DNA of 64,000 nt from Streptomyces cyaneochromogenes (GCF_003963535.1 NZ_CP034539.1:5208001-5272000), one strand, 5' to 3'; positions 51,378 through 59,078 are shown, counted from the first letter of the stretch. Notes: generated by a model from the letters alone, not told the origin. Numbers and translations are program-made.

Positions 51378-51470
51378 ATCGCCGTCCGCGACCCCAAGAA
51401 CCCCGAGGCCGGCACCCCCACCCTCTCGCCGGAGGCGTACGTCGCCTTCGTGGGCCACGTCAGGCACTGA
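51378..51470 (+). pseudogene. truncated DUF397 copy
   Basis: The sequence encodes only the C-terminal ~30 residues of DUF397 (IAVRDPKNPEAGTPTLSPEA and the AYVAFVGHV end) in frame to a stop at 51470. It is about 93% identical at DNA level to 50132-50231 (offset 1246 bp). No 5' part, start codon or partner XRE gene is present. It directly follows repeat copy 1, so the junction marks the border of a duplicated module. Confidence 0.85.
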
Positions 51471-51500
51471 CGAGCGCGCGGCGCCCGGGCCACGCCAGAA

Positions 51501-51533
51501 GCCGCCGGTGGACGGGGGGTGTCCACCGGCGGC
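51501..51533. terminator. stem-loop terminator in the toxin-module remnant
   Basis: Perfect 13-bp arms GCCGCCGGTGGAC (51501-51513) and GTCCACCGGCGGC (51521-51533) with a 7-base loop. In the intact module the equivalent place (after DUF397, before the toxin stop) also holds a terminator, at 50234-50263. No gene now ends here on the minus strand. Confidence 0.75.
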
Positions 51534-51667
51534 TGTCTGCCCGAGCCCCGCGCAGAACACGGGCGCCTCGGTTGGCCGGGACTCGTCAGGGGGGCTGAGA
51601 GGTCGCCGGCCGGGGTGTGCCCCTCGGGGGGATGAGGGCCACGGATCCAAGGCTGGCAGCCGGAGAG

Positions 51668-51700
51668 TTGATCGGCAGCCCGTCCGATCAGGGCAATCAA
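51668..51700 (-). promoter_or_regulatory. orphan dyad element C
   Basis: On the minus strand: TTGATTGCCCTGA and GCCGATCAAC, 33 bp span. It has the same orientation as elements A, B and D. No intact minus-strand gene follows; the terminator at 51501-51533 is only about 135 bp downstream, so at most a short transcript could be made. Probably a relic. Confidence 0.6.
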
Positions 51701-51914
51701 TCCCTCGGTGGTGAGCGCCCGCGTCCTGAACCCGGCCAAGAGCCACCTACGCCCTGCGCCCCGCCCCCGAACCGACCGCGGCGGTCCCCGCCCGGAGCCC
51801 GCTGACCCGGGGGCGGTGCCGGTGCCCGGAGGAACACCGCTGCCCCGGCGGGATGGGCGCCGGAAAGGATCTGCCCGCGGCCCGCCCCCGCACCATCGGC
51901 GGCGTTCACGGCCT

Positions 51915-51990
51915 TTGCCCCAGCGACGCTCGCAACCGGAACGCTGATTTCCACGTCCCTTTTGTCAGGTCAATCAATCTCGTAGGCGGA
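51915..51990 (-). repeat. 76-bp upstream repeat, copy 2 (contains dyad element D)
   Basis: Second copy of the RIP-upstream repeat (51292-51367), 71 of 76 bases identical. It contains dyad element D (51944-51977), in which the proximal half-site is degraded (GGAAATCAGC instead of GGCAATCAAC). No RIP-like or other recognisable gene follows it on the minus strand. Confidence 0.85.
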
Positions 51991-52116
51991 GGTTGGTTGA
52001 TGGACATCACATGGCGCATCGCCCGCACGTCACCCGCAGGAAACCTGGGCGTCACCGGGCGGCTTGTACGTTCGTCGCGCTCGTGTCCCTTTCGCCGGTC
52101 ATACGGAGGTGTGCGC

Positions 52117-55100
52117 ATGGGGCGCCCGGAAAGACCGCTGGACCCGACGGCCGGTCCCGTGCCGCGGCTCGCGCACGAGCTGCGGGAGCTGCGCAAGGCC
52201 GCGGGGAACCCCTCGTACCGGAAGATGGCCGAGACGGCGGGCTTCTCCGCGACAACGCTGTCGCAGGCCGCGGCAGGTGAACGGCTGCCGTCCCTCGCCG
52301 TCGTCCAGGGCTATGTACGGGCCTGCGGCGGCGACCCGGACGAGTGGGAGCCACGGTGGAAGGACGCCGAGGCGGAGGCGGCGGGGGAGGTCCGCGAGGA
52401 CGACGAGGACGCGGCGCCGCCCTACCGGGGCCTGTCCCGGTTCGAGCCGGCCGACCGGGGGCTGTTCTTCGGCCGGGACCGTCTGACGGAGGACCTGCTG
52501 CAGCTCGTGTGCGGGCACCGGTTCGCCGCGGTGTTCGGCGCCTCCGGCAGCGGGAAGTCCTCGCTGCTGCGGGCCGGACTGATACCCCGGCTCCAGCAGG
52601 AGATCGCCGACCAGGGGCGTCCGGCGGTGCTGCGGGTGCTCACGCCCGGCGACCGGCCTGCCACCAGGTACGGCCATCTGCTGGCCCCGGCGGCGGACGA
52701 GCCGGAGAGCTGGGTGGTGGTGGACCAGTTCGAGGAGCTCTTCACCCTGTGCCGGGACCGGGCCGAGCGCGCCCGGTTCATCGACCTGCTGCTCACCGCC
52801 CGGGACCCGGACAGCCGGCTGCGGGTGCTCATCGCCGTACGGGCCGACTTCTACTCCCGCTGCGGCGAGCACCGCGGCCTGGCCGACACGCTGTGCGGCG
52901 CCGGACTGCTGGTCGGCCCGATGACCGCGGACGAGCTGCGCGAGGCGGTCGTCAAGCCGGCGCAGGAGGTCGGGCTCCTGGTGGAGCGGGAGCTGACCGC
53001 GCGGATCGTGGAGGAGGTCCTCGACGAGCCCGGCGGGCTGCCGATGCTCTCGCACGCCCTGCTGGAGACCTGGCGGCGACGCAAGGGCCGGGTGCTCACC
53101 CTGGCCGCGTACGAGGCGGCGGGCGGGGTGCGCGGTGCGATCGCCGCGAGCGCGGAGGAGGCGTACGGGCAGCTCACCGGGGAGCAGGCGGACGCCGCCC
53201 GGCGGCTGCTGCTGCGGATGGTCGAGCCCGGCCAGGGCACCCCCGACACCCGGCGGCCGCTGACCCGGACCGAGCGGGAGGAGTGGGGGTGCCCGGACGT
53301 GCCCCCGGCGGTGGAGCGGCTGGCCCGCGCCCGGCTGCTGACCGTCGACGAGGACGCCGTCCAGCTCGCCCACGAGGCGCTGATCACCTGCTGGCCGCGG
53401 CTGCGCGGCTGGATCGAGGAGGACCGCGAGCGGCTGCGCCACCACCGTCGGCTGACCGATGCCGCCCGCGTCTGGCTGGAGCACGACCGCGACCCCGGCG
53501 CCCTGTACCGGGGCACCCGCCTGGACCGGGTGGCGGAGCTGTTCCCCGACCCCGAGCACGACTACTCCCTGACCGCGCCGGAACGCGAGTTCCTCACCGC
53601 CGCGCTGGCCGCCCGCGAGGCGGAACGCCGGGCTGCCGCCCGCTCGACGCGCCGGGCGCGGGCCGCGGTGGGCGTGCTGTCGGCCGTCCTCGCGGTGGCG
53701 CTGGTCGCCGGTCTGGCCGCCTGGACCCAGAGCCGGGACAACGAGCTCCGCCGCATCGACGACGAGGCCCGTCGCATCGCCGCCGTCGCGGACGGCCTGC
53801 GCACGACCGACCCGCGCACCGCACAGCTGCTGGGCGTCGCCGCCTGGCGTGTGTCCGAGCTGCCGGAGACCCGGCGGGCGCTGCTGGGCTCGCTCGGCCA
53901 GCAGGAACTGGACACCTTCAGCGACCCGGCACCGGGCGCCGGCCCCTTCCGCCGTCTGACGGACTCCGGTCGCACCCTGCTCAGCGTCGAGGGGCGCACC
54001 TGGCGGACCTGGGACGTGGCACGACACCGGCCGATCGCCGAGGGGCGGCTCCCGGAGGCCGGCACCGACGTCGGGGCGAGCTCGGACGGGCGGCTGCTGG
54101 CGATCCAGGGGGATGGCTACGGCGACGGGGTTCGGCTGTGGGACACCGCTGCCGGACGCTGGGTCGGTGACCGGCTGCCGGCGTGGTCCTCCGTGGACTT
54201 CGCCGAGAGCACGTATGCCGTGGGCAGTGCGGAGGACGACCGGGTGGAGGTGCACTCGGTCGCGGACGGGAAGCTGCTGTTCGAGACGGAGTCGGACGGC
54301 ACGGTGCCGAGCGACGACGGCCGGCTGATCGCGCTCTGCCCACCCGGGAGTGGCGCGCCGCAGGTGCGGGACCTCACGGACCGGCGCGCGGTGCACGGGC
54401 GCTGGGAACGCGTGGGCGACGTCTGCAGCCAGGAGCGCCTGCAGCTGGTGGTCGGCGGGGGACGGTGGCTCGCCGCGGTGCTCCCGAGCGGCGTGCGGGT
54501 CTGGGACATCCGCTCGGGGGAGCAGCTGCCCGACCTCCCCCATACGGGAGTGACGTACGCCGCCTTCAGCAAGGACGGGAACTTCCTGGCGACCGCCGAC
54601 GGGGAGGAGATCAGGGTGTGGCGGCTGGGCGTCGACAACCCGGTGTTCCGGCACTCCCTCAACAACCAGCACCTCGGCGGTCTGGCCTGGGACCCCGCCC
54701 ACCCGGCACTGCGCTATCTGGAGGCCGGCACGGTCCACACCCTGGACCTCGCGACGGCCGTGACGTCCGCCTGGCAGGACGAGCCACTGGACAGGGTGTC
54801 GCTGAGCCCGGACGGCCGCACCCTCGCCACCGTGCGACGCACCGGCGACACCTACCGCTTCGAGCTGCGCGACACCCGCGACCGACTGCTCAGGACACTG
54901 CCGCCCACGCCGCTCCCCGTATCGCGCGACCCCTCCCGGCCGGTACGCCCGAAGGACACTCTCCCCCTTCTGGCCTTCACCCCCGACGGCAAGGCGCTCG
55001 CGTACGCCGTCTCGGCGCCCGGTTACGAGGCGTCCCCGCAGCGCCTCACGATCTGGGACGTCACCCGGGGCCGGGTCCGCACGACGCTGGACCTGGCGGC

Positions 55101-55863
55101 GCAGACGTCGGTCGGGGCGGTGATCACGATCGCCCTCGGCCCGGACGCTCGCACGCTCCACCTCGCCCGCACACCGGCCATCGGCGAGCTGAGCAACGAG
55201 ACCTGGGACATCGCCCGCCACCGCCGGACGGCCGTCCTCACCGGCCTGTCCAGCAGTTACCTGGCCGTCCGTCCCGACGGCGGGCTCCTGGTCGGGGACA
55301 ACCGCACGGTGGCTCTGCCCGGCGGCAAGGCCACCCCAAGTGACCTGGTCCAGGGTGATCAGATCGGCGCCCTCGCCTTCGCTCCGGACGGTTCGCGGCT
55401 CGCGGCGGGCGACCAGGCGGGCCGGGTGGCGCTGTGGGACGGGAAGCTCCGGCAGCGGGAGGGGACCCTGCCGAACGTCTTCCCCGCGCTCCCGGAGGGC
55501 ATGGACGAGGAGATCACCGGCGACACCTCCGAGGCCGTCAGCGCCCTCGCCATCAGCCCCGACGGCCGCACGCTGGCGGTGGGCGGCGAAGCGGGAAGTC
55601 TGCAGCTGTGGGACATCGCCACCCACCAGCCGCTCGGCGGACCGCTGACCACACCCGGCGACGCGATCGACACGGTGGCGTTCGGCGCGGACAGCGGCAC
55701 GGTGTACGCGGGCAGCGCGCACGTGCCTCTCCAGCGCTACACCATCGACCCGGCCAGGGCGGTCGAATCGGTGTGCGCGCGGCCGGGACAGCGCGAGCTG
55801 ACGCGGGCTCAGTGGCAGACGTACGTGCACGAGGTGCCGTACCGCAGGGTGTGCGGCGACTGA
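52117..55863 (+). CDS. XRE-nSTAND1 NTPase with C-terminal WD40 propellers
   Basis: Protein of 1248 residues. Residues about 16-70 are an XRE-type HTH (LAHELRELRKAAGNPSYRKMAETAGFSATTLSQAAAGERLP). Residues about 103-510 are an nSTAND1 ATPase: PYRGLSRFEPADRGLFFGRDRL, Walker A GASGSGKSS (141-149) and Walker B WVVVDQFEELFTLC. A single TM helix is at about 515-535 (AAVGVLSAVLAVALVAGLAAW). Residues about 560-1248 are degenerate WD40 blades ending in an Arg/Cys-rich tail. STAND proteins are switch-like sensors in signalling and conflict systems. RBS GGAGGTGTGCGC precedes ATG 52117. No TIR, caspase or other effector domain is recognisable. Confidence 0.88.
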   Translation: MGRPERPLDPTAGPVPRLAHELRELRKAAGNPSYRKMAETAGFSATTLSQAAAGERLPSLAVVQGYVRACGGDPDEWEPRWKDAEAEAAGEVREDDEDAAPPYRGLSRFEPADRGLFFGRDRLTEDLLQLVCGHRFAAVFGASGSGKSSLLRAGLIPRLQQEIADQGRPAVLRVLTPGDRPATRYGHLLAPAADEPESWVVVDQFEELFTLCRDRAERARFIDLLLTARDPDSRLRVLIAVRADFYSRCGEHRGLADTLCGAGLLVGPMTADELREAVVKPAQEVGLLVERELTARIVEEVLDEPGGLPMLSHALLETWRRRKGRVLTLAAYEAAGGVRGAIAASAEEAYGQLTGEQADAARRLLLRMVEPGQGTPDTRRPLTRTEREEWGCPDVPPAVERLARARLLTVDEDAVQLAHEALITCWPRLRGWIEEDRERLRHHRRLTDAARVWLEHDRDPGALYRGTRLDRVAELFPDPEHDYSLTAPEREFLTAALAAREAERRAAARSTRRARAAVGVLSAVLAVALVAGLAAWTQSRDNELRRIDDEARRIAAVADGLRTTDPRTAQLLGVAAWRVSELPETRRALLGSLGQQELDTFSDPAPGAGPFRRLTDSGRTLLSVEGRTWRTWDVARHRPIAEGRLPEAGTDVGASSDGRLLAIQGDGYGDGVRLWDTAAGRWVGDRLPAWSSVDFAESTYAVGSAEDDRVEVHSVADGKLLFETESDGTVPSDDGRLIALCPPGSGAPQVRDLTDRRAVHGRWERVGDVCSQERLQLVVGGGRWLAAVLPSGVRVWDIRSGEQLPDLPHTGVTYAAFSKDGNFLATADGEEIRVWRLGVDNPVFRHSLNNQHLGGLAWDPAHPALRYLEAGTVHTLDLATAVTSAWQDEPLDRVSLSPDGRTLATVRRTGDTYRFELRDTRDRLLRTLPPTPLPVSRDPSRPVRPKDTLPLLAFTPDGKALAYAVSAPGYEASPQRLTIWDVTRGRVRTTLDLAAQTSVGAVITIALGPDARTLHLARTPAIGELSNETWDIARHRRTAVLTGLSSSYLAVRPDGGLLVGDNRTVALPGGKATPSDLVQGDQIGALAFAPDGSRLAAGDQAGRVALWDGKLRQREGTLPNVFPALPEGMDEEITGDTSEAVSALAISPDGRTLAVGGEAGSLQLWDIATHQPLGGPLTTPGDAIDTVAFGADSGTVYAGSAHVPLQRYTIDPARAVESVCARPGQRELTRAQWQTYVHEVPYRRVCGD

Positions 55864-55923
55864 GGCGTCCGGCGTTGCCGTGCTCGATATGCCGCTCCGC
55901 CGCGTGGGCCTGGCCGCAGGCAA

Positions 55924-55956
55924 TTGATCGACCTGATGGAACGGCTGGCCGATCAA
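55924..55956 (+). promoter_or_regulatory. shared dyad element E, upstream of aerolysin-like gene
   Basis: On the plus strand: TTGATCGACCTGA at the distal side and GCCGATCAAC at the proximal side, 33 bp; the arms TTGATCG/CGATCAA are perfect. The proximal end is 119 bp before the ATG of the aerolysin-like gene. A further half-site GATCGACCTG recurs at 55973-55982. Confidence 0.72.
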
Positions 55957-56075
55957 CTCCCGGCCCCCCGACGATCGACCTGTCGCTGCCCCGGTTCCGA
56001 ACGGCCCCCCTCCTCGGCCGGGGCAGCGACCCGACCCGACGAACGGGTCGAGGCATCCGACAGGAGATCCCCCAC

Positions 56076-56738
56076 ATGAAGATCCTGAAGAACGGCCGCC
56101 GCCGGACGGCGATGCTGACGTCGGCGCTCGCCCTCGCGCTGATCCCCTTCTCCACAGGCACGGCCAGCGCCAACACCACCCCCGGCTGGGGCGACGACAT
56201 GCCCGACGTGATCTGGGACTGCAACAACGGCAACGCCGACTCGTGCCAGTACCACGAGCAGAACGCCGAGACCGAACTCGGCAAGCGGCGTCAGGCCTCC
56301 AACGTGATCAGCAACTGCGCCAGCAACCAGCCCGTGACCCTCACCCGCACCGACAGCACCACCACGAGCACCGAGTACGCCTTCGAGCAGCAGACGTCCG
56401 TGGAGGTGTCCGCCGGCTTCAGCGACACGTTCGAGGCCGGGATGAAGGCCAGCGAGTCGCAGACCGAGACCTGGAAGGTGGGCAGTGCCCACACCGCGAC
56501 CGAGACCCACACCTCGACCATCCCGCCCGGCCAGCAGGGCGCCTGGTGGTTCGCGCCGTACGTCCGCCACTCCCAGGGTTACCTGGAGGTCCACTACGGC
56601 AGTCGCAACCACGGCCACTACATCTGGTACTACCCCGGCAACGGCGGCCTTCCGGGCGTCGACGTCCTGACCCCGGTCTTCCTCCCGGGTAGCGGCGAGC
56701 TGAAGGGCAACTGGTACTGGGCGACCTGGAACTGCTGA
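56076..56738 (+). CDS. secreted aerolysin / ETX-MTX2-like pore-forming protein
   Basis: Protein of 220 residues. Signal peptide about 1-33 (RTAMLTSALALALIPFSTGTASA). The mature protein has four Cys (CNNGN, SCQYHE, NCASN, WNC) and a central Ser/Thr-rich beta-hairpin pattern (TRTDSTTTSTEYAFEQQTSV ... ETWKVGSAHTATETHTSTIPPGQQ) that is the insertion-domain pattern of aerolysin/ETX-MTX2 toxins, then a WWFAPYVRHSQGYLEVHYG strand. The C-terminus is Gly/Trp-rich. Such proteins oligomerise on target membranes. At 220 residues it is shorter than classical members. ATG 56076 follows AGGAG. Element E lies upstream. Confidence 0.6.
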   Translation: MKILKNGRRRTAMLTSALALALIPFSTGTASANTTPGWGDDMPDVIWDCNNGNADSCQYHEQNAETELGKRRQASNVISNCASNQPVTLTRTDSTTTSTEYAFEQQTSVEVSAGFSDTFEAGMKASESQTETWKVGSAHTATETHTSTIPPGQQGAWWFAPYVRHSQGYLEVHYGSRNHGHYIWYYPGNGGLPGVDVLTPVFLPGSGELKGNWYWATWNC

Positions 56739-56840
56739 CTTAGGGGAAACGTAACAGCACACTCGTTCGAGTGAACGGCTCCGCATTCGGTGAGCGGGCT
56801 GCCGGTCCGCCTTGAGAGGGTCGCGCTGAGCGAAGGAGGT

Positions 56841-57171
56841 CTGGTCACGCGCTCCCCGGCCTGAAGGGCCGGGGCTTGTCCCCTGTGAGGGGCTGAGCCC
56901 TCGTGTGACCAGCACCAGCCGAACGACGCGTCAAGGAGGTGACCGACGTTGGCTACGTTCCGCGTACGACAGAAGACCGACCGGGCTGTGCTTCCTCAGC
57001 AGCTCGCTCTCGAATTCGAGTCAGCAGACAACCCCGGGAGCAGGGACGAAACGGGGCTCGAAGACCACCACAGGGTGGTACCGGGCGCGGGACATGTGCG
57101 AGAGGAGACCCGCACCGTTTCACCTGGCGGTGCGGGCGTCACCCTCAACTGCCGAGTTGGGGAGGAGGGGC
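56841..57171 (+). ncRNA. HEARO RNA / IscB omega-RNA (predicted)
   Basis: Immediately upstream of the IscB ORF is a compact structured segment. An outer 11-bp stem CTGGTCACGCG (56841-56851) and CGTGTGACCAG (56902-56912) encloses two hairpins: CCCCGGCC-TGAAG-GGCCGGGG (56854-56874) and CCCCT-GTG-AGGGG (56880-56892). A second possible stem pairs AGCCGAACG near 56917 with CGACGTTGGCT near 56944-56954. This matches the known arrangement of HEARO RNAs, now recognised as guide RNAs of IscB. The guide would lie just 5' of 56841. The 3' boundary is uncertain and probably near the IscB start. Confidence 0.6.
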
Positions 57172-58484
57172 GTGAGTCCCACCCGTACGTCCTGGTACTC
57201 GACAAGCACCACCACCCCTTGCAGCCCTGCACCCCCGCACGGGCCCGCAAGCTCCTCAAGAAGGGCCGCGCTGTTGTTCACCGGCATACGCCGTTCGTCA
57301 TCCGGCTCACCGACCGCACTATCGCCGAGTCGGAGGTGGATGGTGTCGAGGTAGGCGTCGACCCCGGCTCCAAGCACACCGGCCTGGCCGTCTTCACCAT
57401 GCAGGCCGCCGAACGCCGAGCGAGGTTTGCCGTCCAGCTCGACCACCGAGGCGCCATCGTCCGGAAGAAGCTGGGGCAGCGCGCTGCTTACCGGCGTCGC
57501 CGCCGTTCGAAGAATCTGCGTTACCGGGCTCCGCGCTTCCTCAACCGGCGCAGGCCGGACGGCTGGCTTGCCCCGAGTCTGCGGCACCGTGTCGACACCA
57601 CGGTGTCGTGGATCGATCGGCTGTCCCGCTGGGCCCCGGTGCGGGCGGTGCATGTGGAGCGGGTCGCGTTCGATACTCACGCCCTGTCGGCAGGGCGGCC
57701 GCTGGAGGGGGCCGAGTACCAGCAGGGCACCCTCGCCGGGTACGAGGTCCGTGAGTACTTGCTGGCCAAGTGGGGCCGCTGCTGCGCGTACTGCGGGGCT
57801 TCCGGGGTGCCGCTCAACATCGACCACATCCACCCCAGGTCACGGGGCGGAAGTGACCGCGTCAGCAACCTGTGCCTCGCTTGCGTCCCATGCAACCGGA
57901 CCAAGTCAAACCAGCCGGTGGAGGACTTCCTCGCAAAGAAGCCGAAGCTCCTCGCGCGAATCAAGGCACAGGCCAAGTCCTCCCTGCAGGACGCGGCAGC
58001 CGTCCAATCGGTGCGCTGGGTCCTCTGGAGGGCATTGGACGCCCGCCTGCCCACCCACGTGGCGTCGGGGGGACGTACGAATGTGAACCGCACCCGCAAC
58101 CACCTGCCCAAGTCTCACACGCTCGACGCGCTCAACGTCGGCAAGCTCGACGTCGTCACCGAGGTGGTCTCCACGGTGCTCGTGGCCGGGTGCGCGGGAC
58201 GCGGAACTCACTGCCGGACCCGCACCGACAATCACGGCTTTCCCCGCCTCCGCATGCCCCGGCAGAAACGGCATTTTGGCTACCAGACCGGAGACCTCGT
58301 CCGAGCTGTCGTCCCTGGCGGGAAGTACGCGGGCTGCTACACGGGCCGTGTCGTGGTCCGCTCCACTGGGCGTCATCAGATCCCGACCCCGGCCGGGCCC
58401 GCGAACACCTCATACAAGAATCTCACCCTGCTGCAGCGAGCAGACGGCTACGCCTACACCAGCCGGGCGGAAGGGCGATTGTGA
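57096..58484 (+). CDS. iscB: IscB-type RNA-guided HNH/RuvC endonuclease
   Basis: The ORF encodes about 460 residues. An N-terminal PLMP domain is recognisable (YVLVLDKHHHPLQPCTPARARKLLKKGRAVVHR). RuvC-I is GVDPGSKHTGLAVF, the Arg-rich bridge helix KKLGQRAAYRRRRRSKNLRYR, RuvC-II VERVAFDT, HNH CAYCGASGVPLNIDHIHPRSRGG ... CVPCNRTKSNQ and RuvC-III KSHTLDAL; all catalytic Asp/Glu/His residues are present. The C-terminal TAM-interaction domain ends near residue 460. This is the Cas9 ancestor family. The start is doubtful: the best SD (GGAGGAGGGG, 57161-57170) precedes GTG 57172, which is in a different frame (see findings); GTG 57096 is the in-frame alternative. No TnpA is nearby. Confidence 0.85.
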   Translation: MREETRTVSPGGAGVTLNCRVGEEGRESHPYVLVLDKHHHPLQPCTPARARKLLKKGRAVVHRHTPFVIRLTDRTIAESEVDGVEVGVDPGSKHTGLAVFTMQAAERRARFAVQLDHRGAIVRKKLGQRAAYRRRRRSKNLRYRAPRFLNRRRPDGWLAPSLRHRVDTTVSWIDRLSRWAPVRAVHVERVAFDTHALSAGRPLEGAEYQQGTLAGYEVREYLLAKWGRCCAYCGASGVPLNIDHIHPRSRGGSDRVSNLCLACVPCNRTKSNQPVEDFLAKKPKLLARIKAQAKSSLQDAAAVQSVRWVLWRALDARLPTHVASGGRTNVNRTRNHLPKSHTLDALNVGKLDVVTEVVSTVLVAGCAGRGTHCRTRTDNHGFPRLRMPRQKRHFGYQTGDLVRAVVPGGKYAGCYTGRVVVRSTGRHQIPTPAGPANTSYKNLTLLQRADGYAYTSRAEGRL

Positions 58485-58487
58485 TCC

Positions 58488-59078
58488 ATGACCGCAAGTG
58501 GCCCGCTGCCGGCCTTCGGCGGCAAACGACGATCTGCCCTGGCACCGGAGCGGGCCTTCCAGTTGTCCAGCGGGGCGGCCCCCGAGGGCTGGCGCGTGGA
58601 GCTGATCGAAGGGGAGATCTGCGTGACGCCACCGGCCAACGGGGAGCACGCGGAGATTGTGTCGGAGGTCGTCGGCCAAGTCATCGACCGGTGTACTGAC
58701 CGGTCCCTGCGTAACTACACCGGCATCGGCCTGAACGTCCCCGGGGCCTCCGGAACCAGTCATGTCCTCCCCGATCTGACCGTCGCTCCCAAGGGCAGTT
58801 TTCAGGACCAGGAGGAGTGGCACGATGCCTCCCCCGTCCTCCTCGTCGCCGAGGTCACCTCCAACGGCACCGCCGACCGCGACCGCCACATGAAGATCCG
58901 CGGCTACGCCCGGGCCGGCATCCCCATCTACCTGCTGATCGACCGCGATGAAGCGGAGGTCACCGTCTACTCCGAGCCGTCCGGCGACGAATACACCCAG
59001 AACCCCAAGTACAAGCTCGGTCTCACCGTCCCGCTCCCCGCCCCCTTCGGATTCGAGCTGGACACCGCCGAGTTCTGA
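58488..59078 (+). CDS. Uma2 family (DUF820) PD-(D/E)XK nuclease
   Basis: Protein of 196 residues. The fold is clear from WRVELIEGEICVTPPANGEHAEIVSEV, LPDLTVAPKGSF, LLVAEVTSNGTADRDRHMKIRGYARAGIPIYLLIDR: Asp of PDL, Glu of VAEV and Lys of MKIRGYA provide the PD-(D/E)XK active site. Uma2 proteins are numerous in Streptomyces, cyanobacteria and others; substrates are not settled. The start is 3 bp after the iscB stop, so the two may be co-transcribed, or iscB has inserted just before this gene. A G-rich ribosome-binding site is not obvious. Confidence 0.86.
   Translation: MTASGPLPAFGGKRRSALAPERAFQLSSGAAPEGWRVELIEGEICVTPPANGEHAEIVSEVVGQVIDRCTDRSLRNYTGIGLNVPGASGTSHVLPDLTVAPKGSFQDQEEWHDASPVLLVAEVTSNGTADRDRHMKIRGYARAGIPIYLLIDRDEAEVTVYSEPSGDEYTQNPKYKLGLTVPLPAPFGFELDTAEF

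Noticed and set aside
51697..51954. Minus-strand ORF beginning MEISVPVASVAGAKA, parallel to the upstream extension of the RIP ORF (MAINVPVASVGGARI)
   Set aside because: The resemblance comes only from the 76-bp duplicated upstream repeat. The rest is Gly/Arg/Pro-rich with no known domain, no ribosome-binding site and no RIP motifs.
57116..57124. GTTTCACCT at the end of the IscB RNA as a second parS
   Set aside because: Only the left half of the parS palindrome is present.
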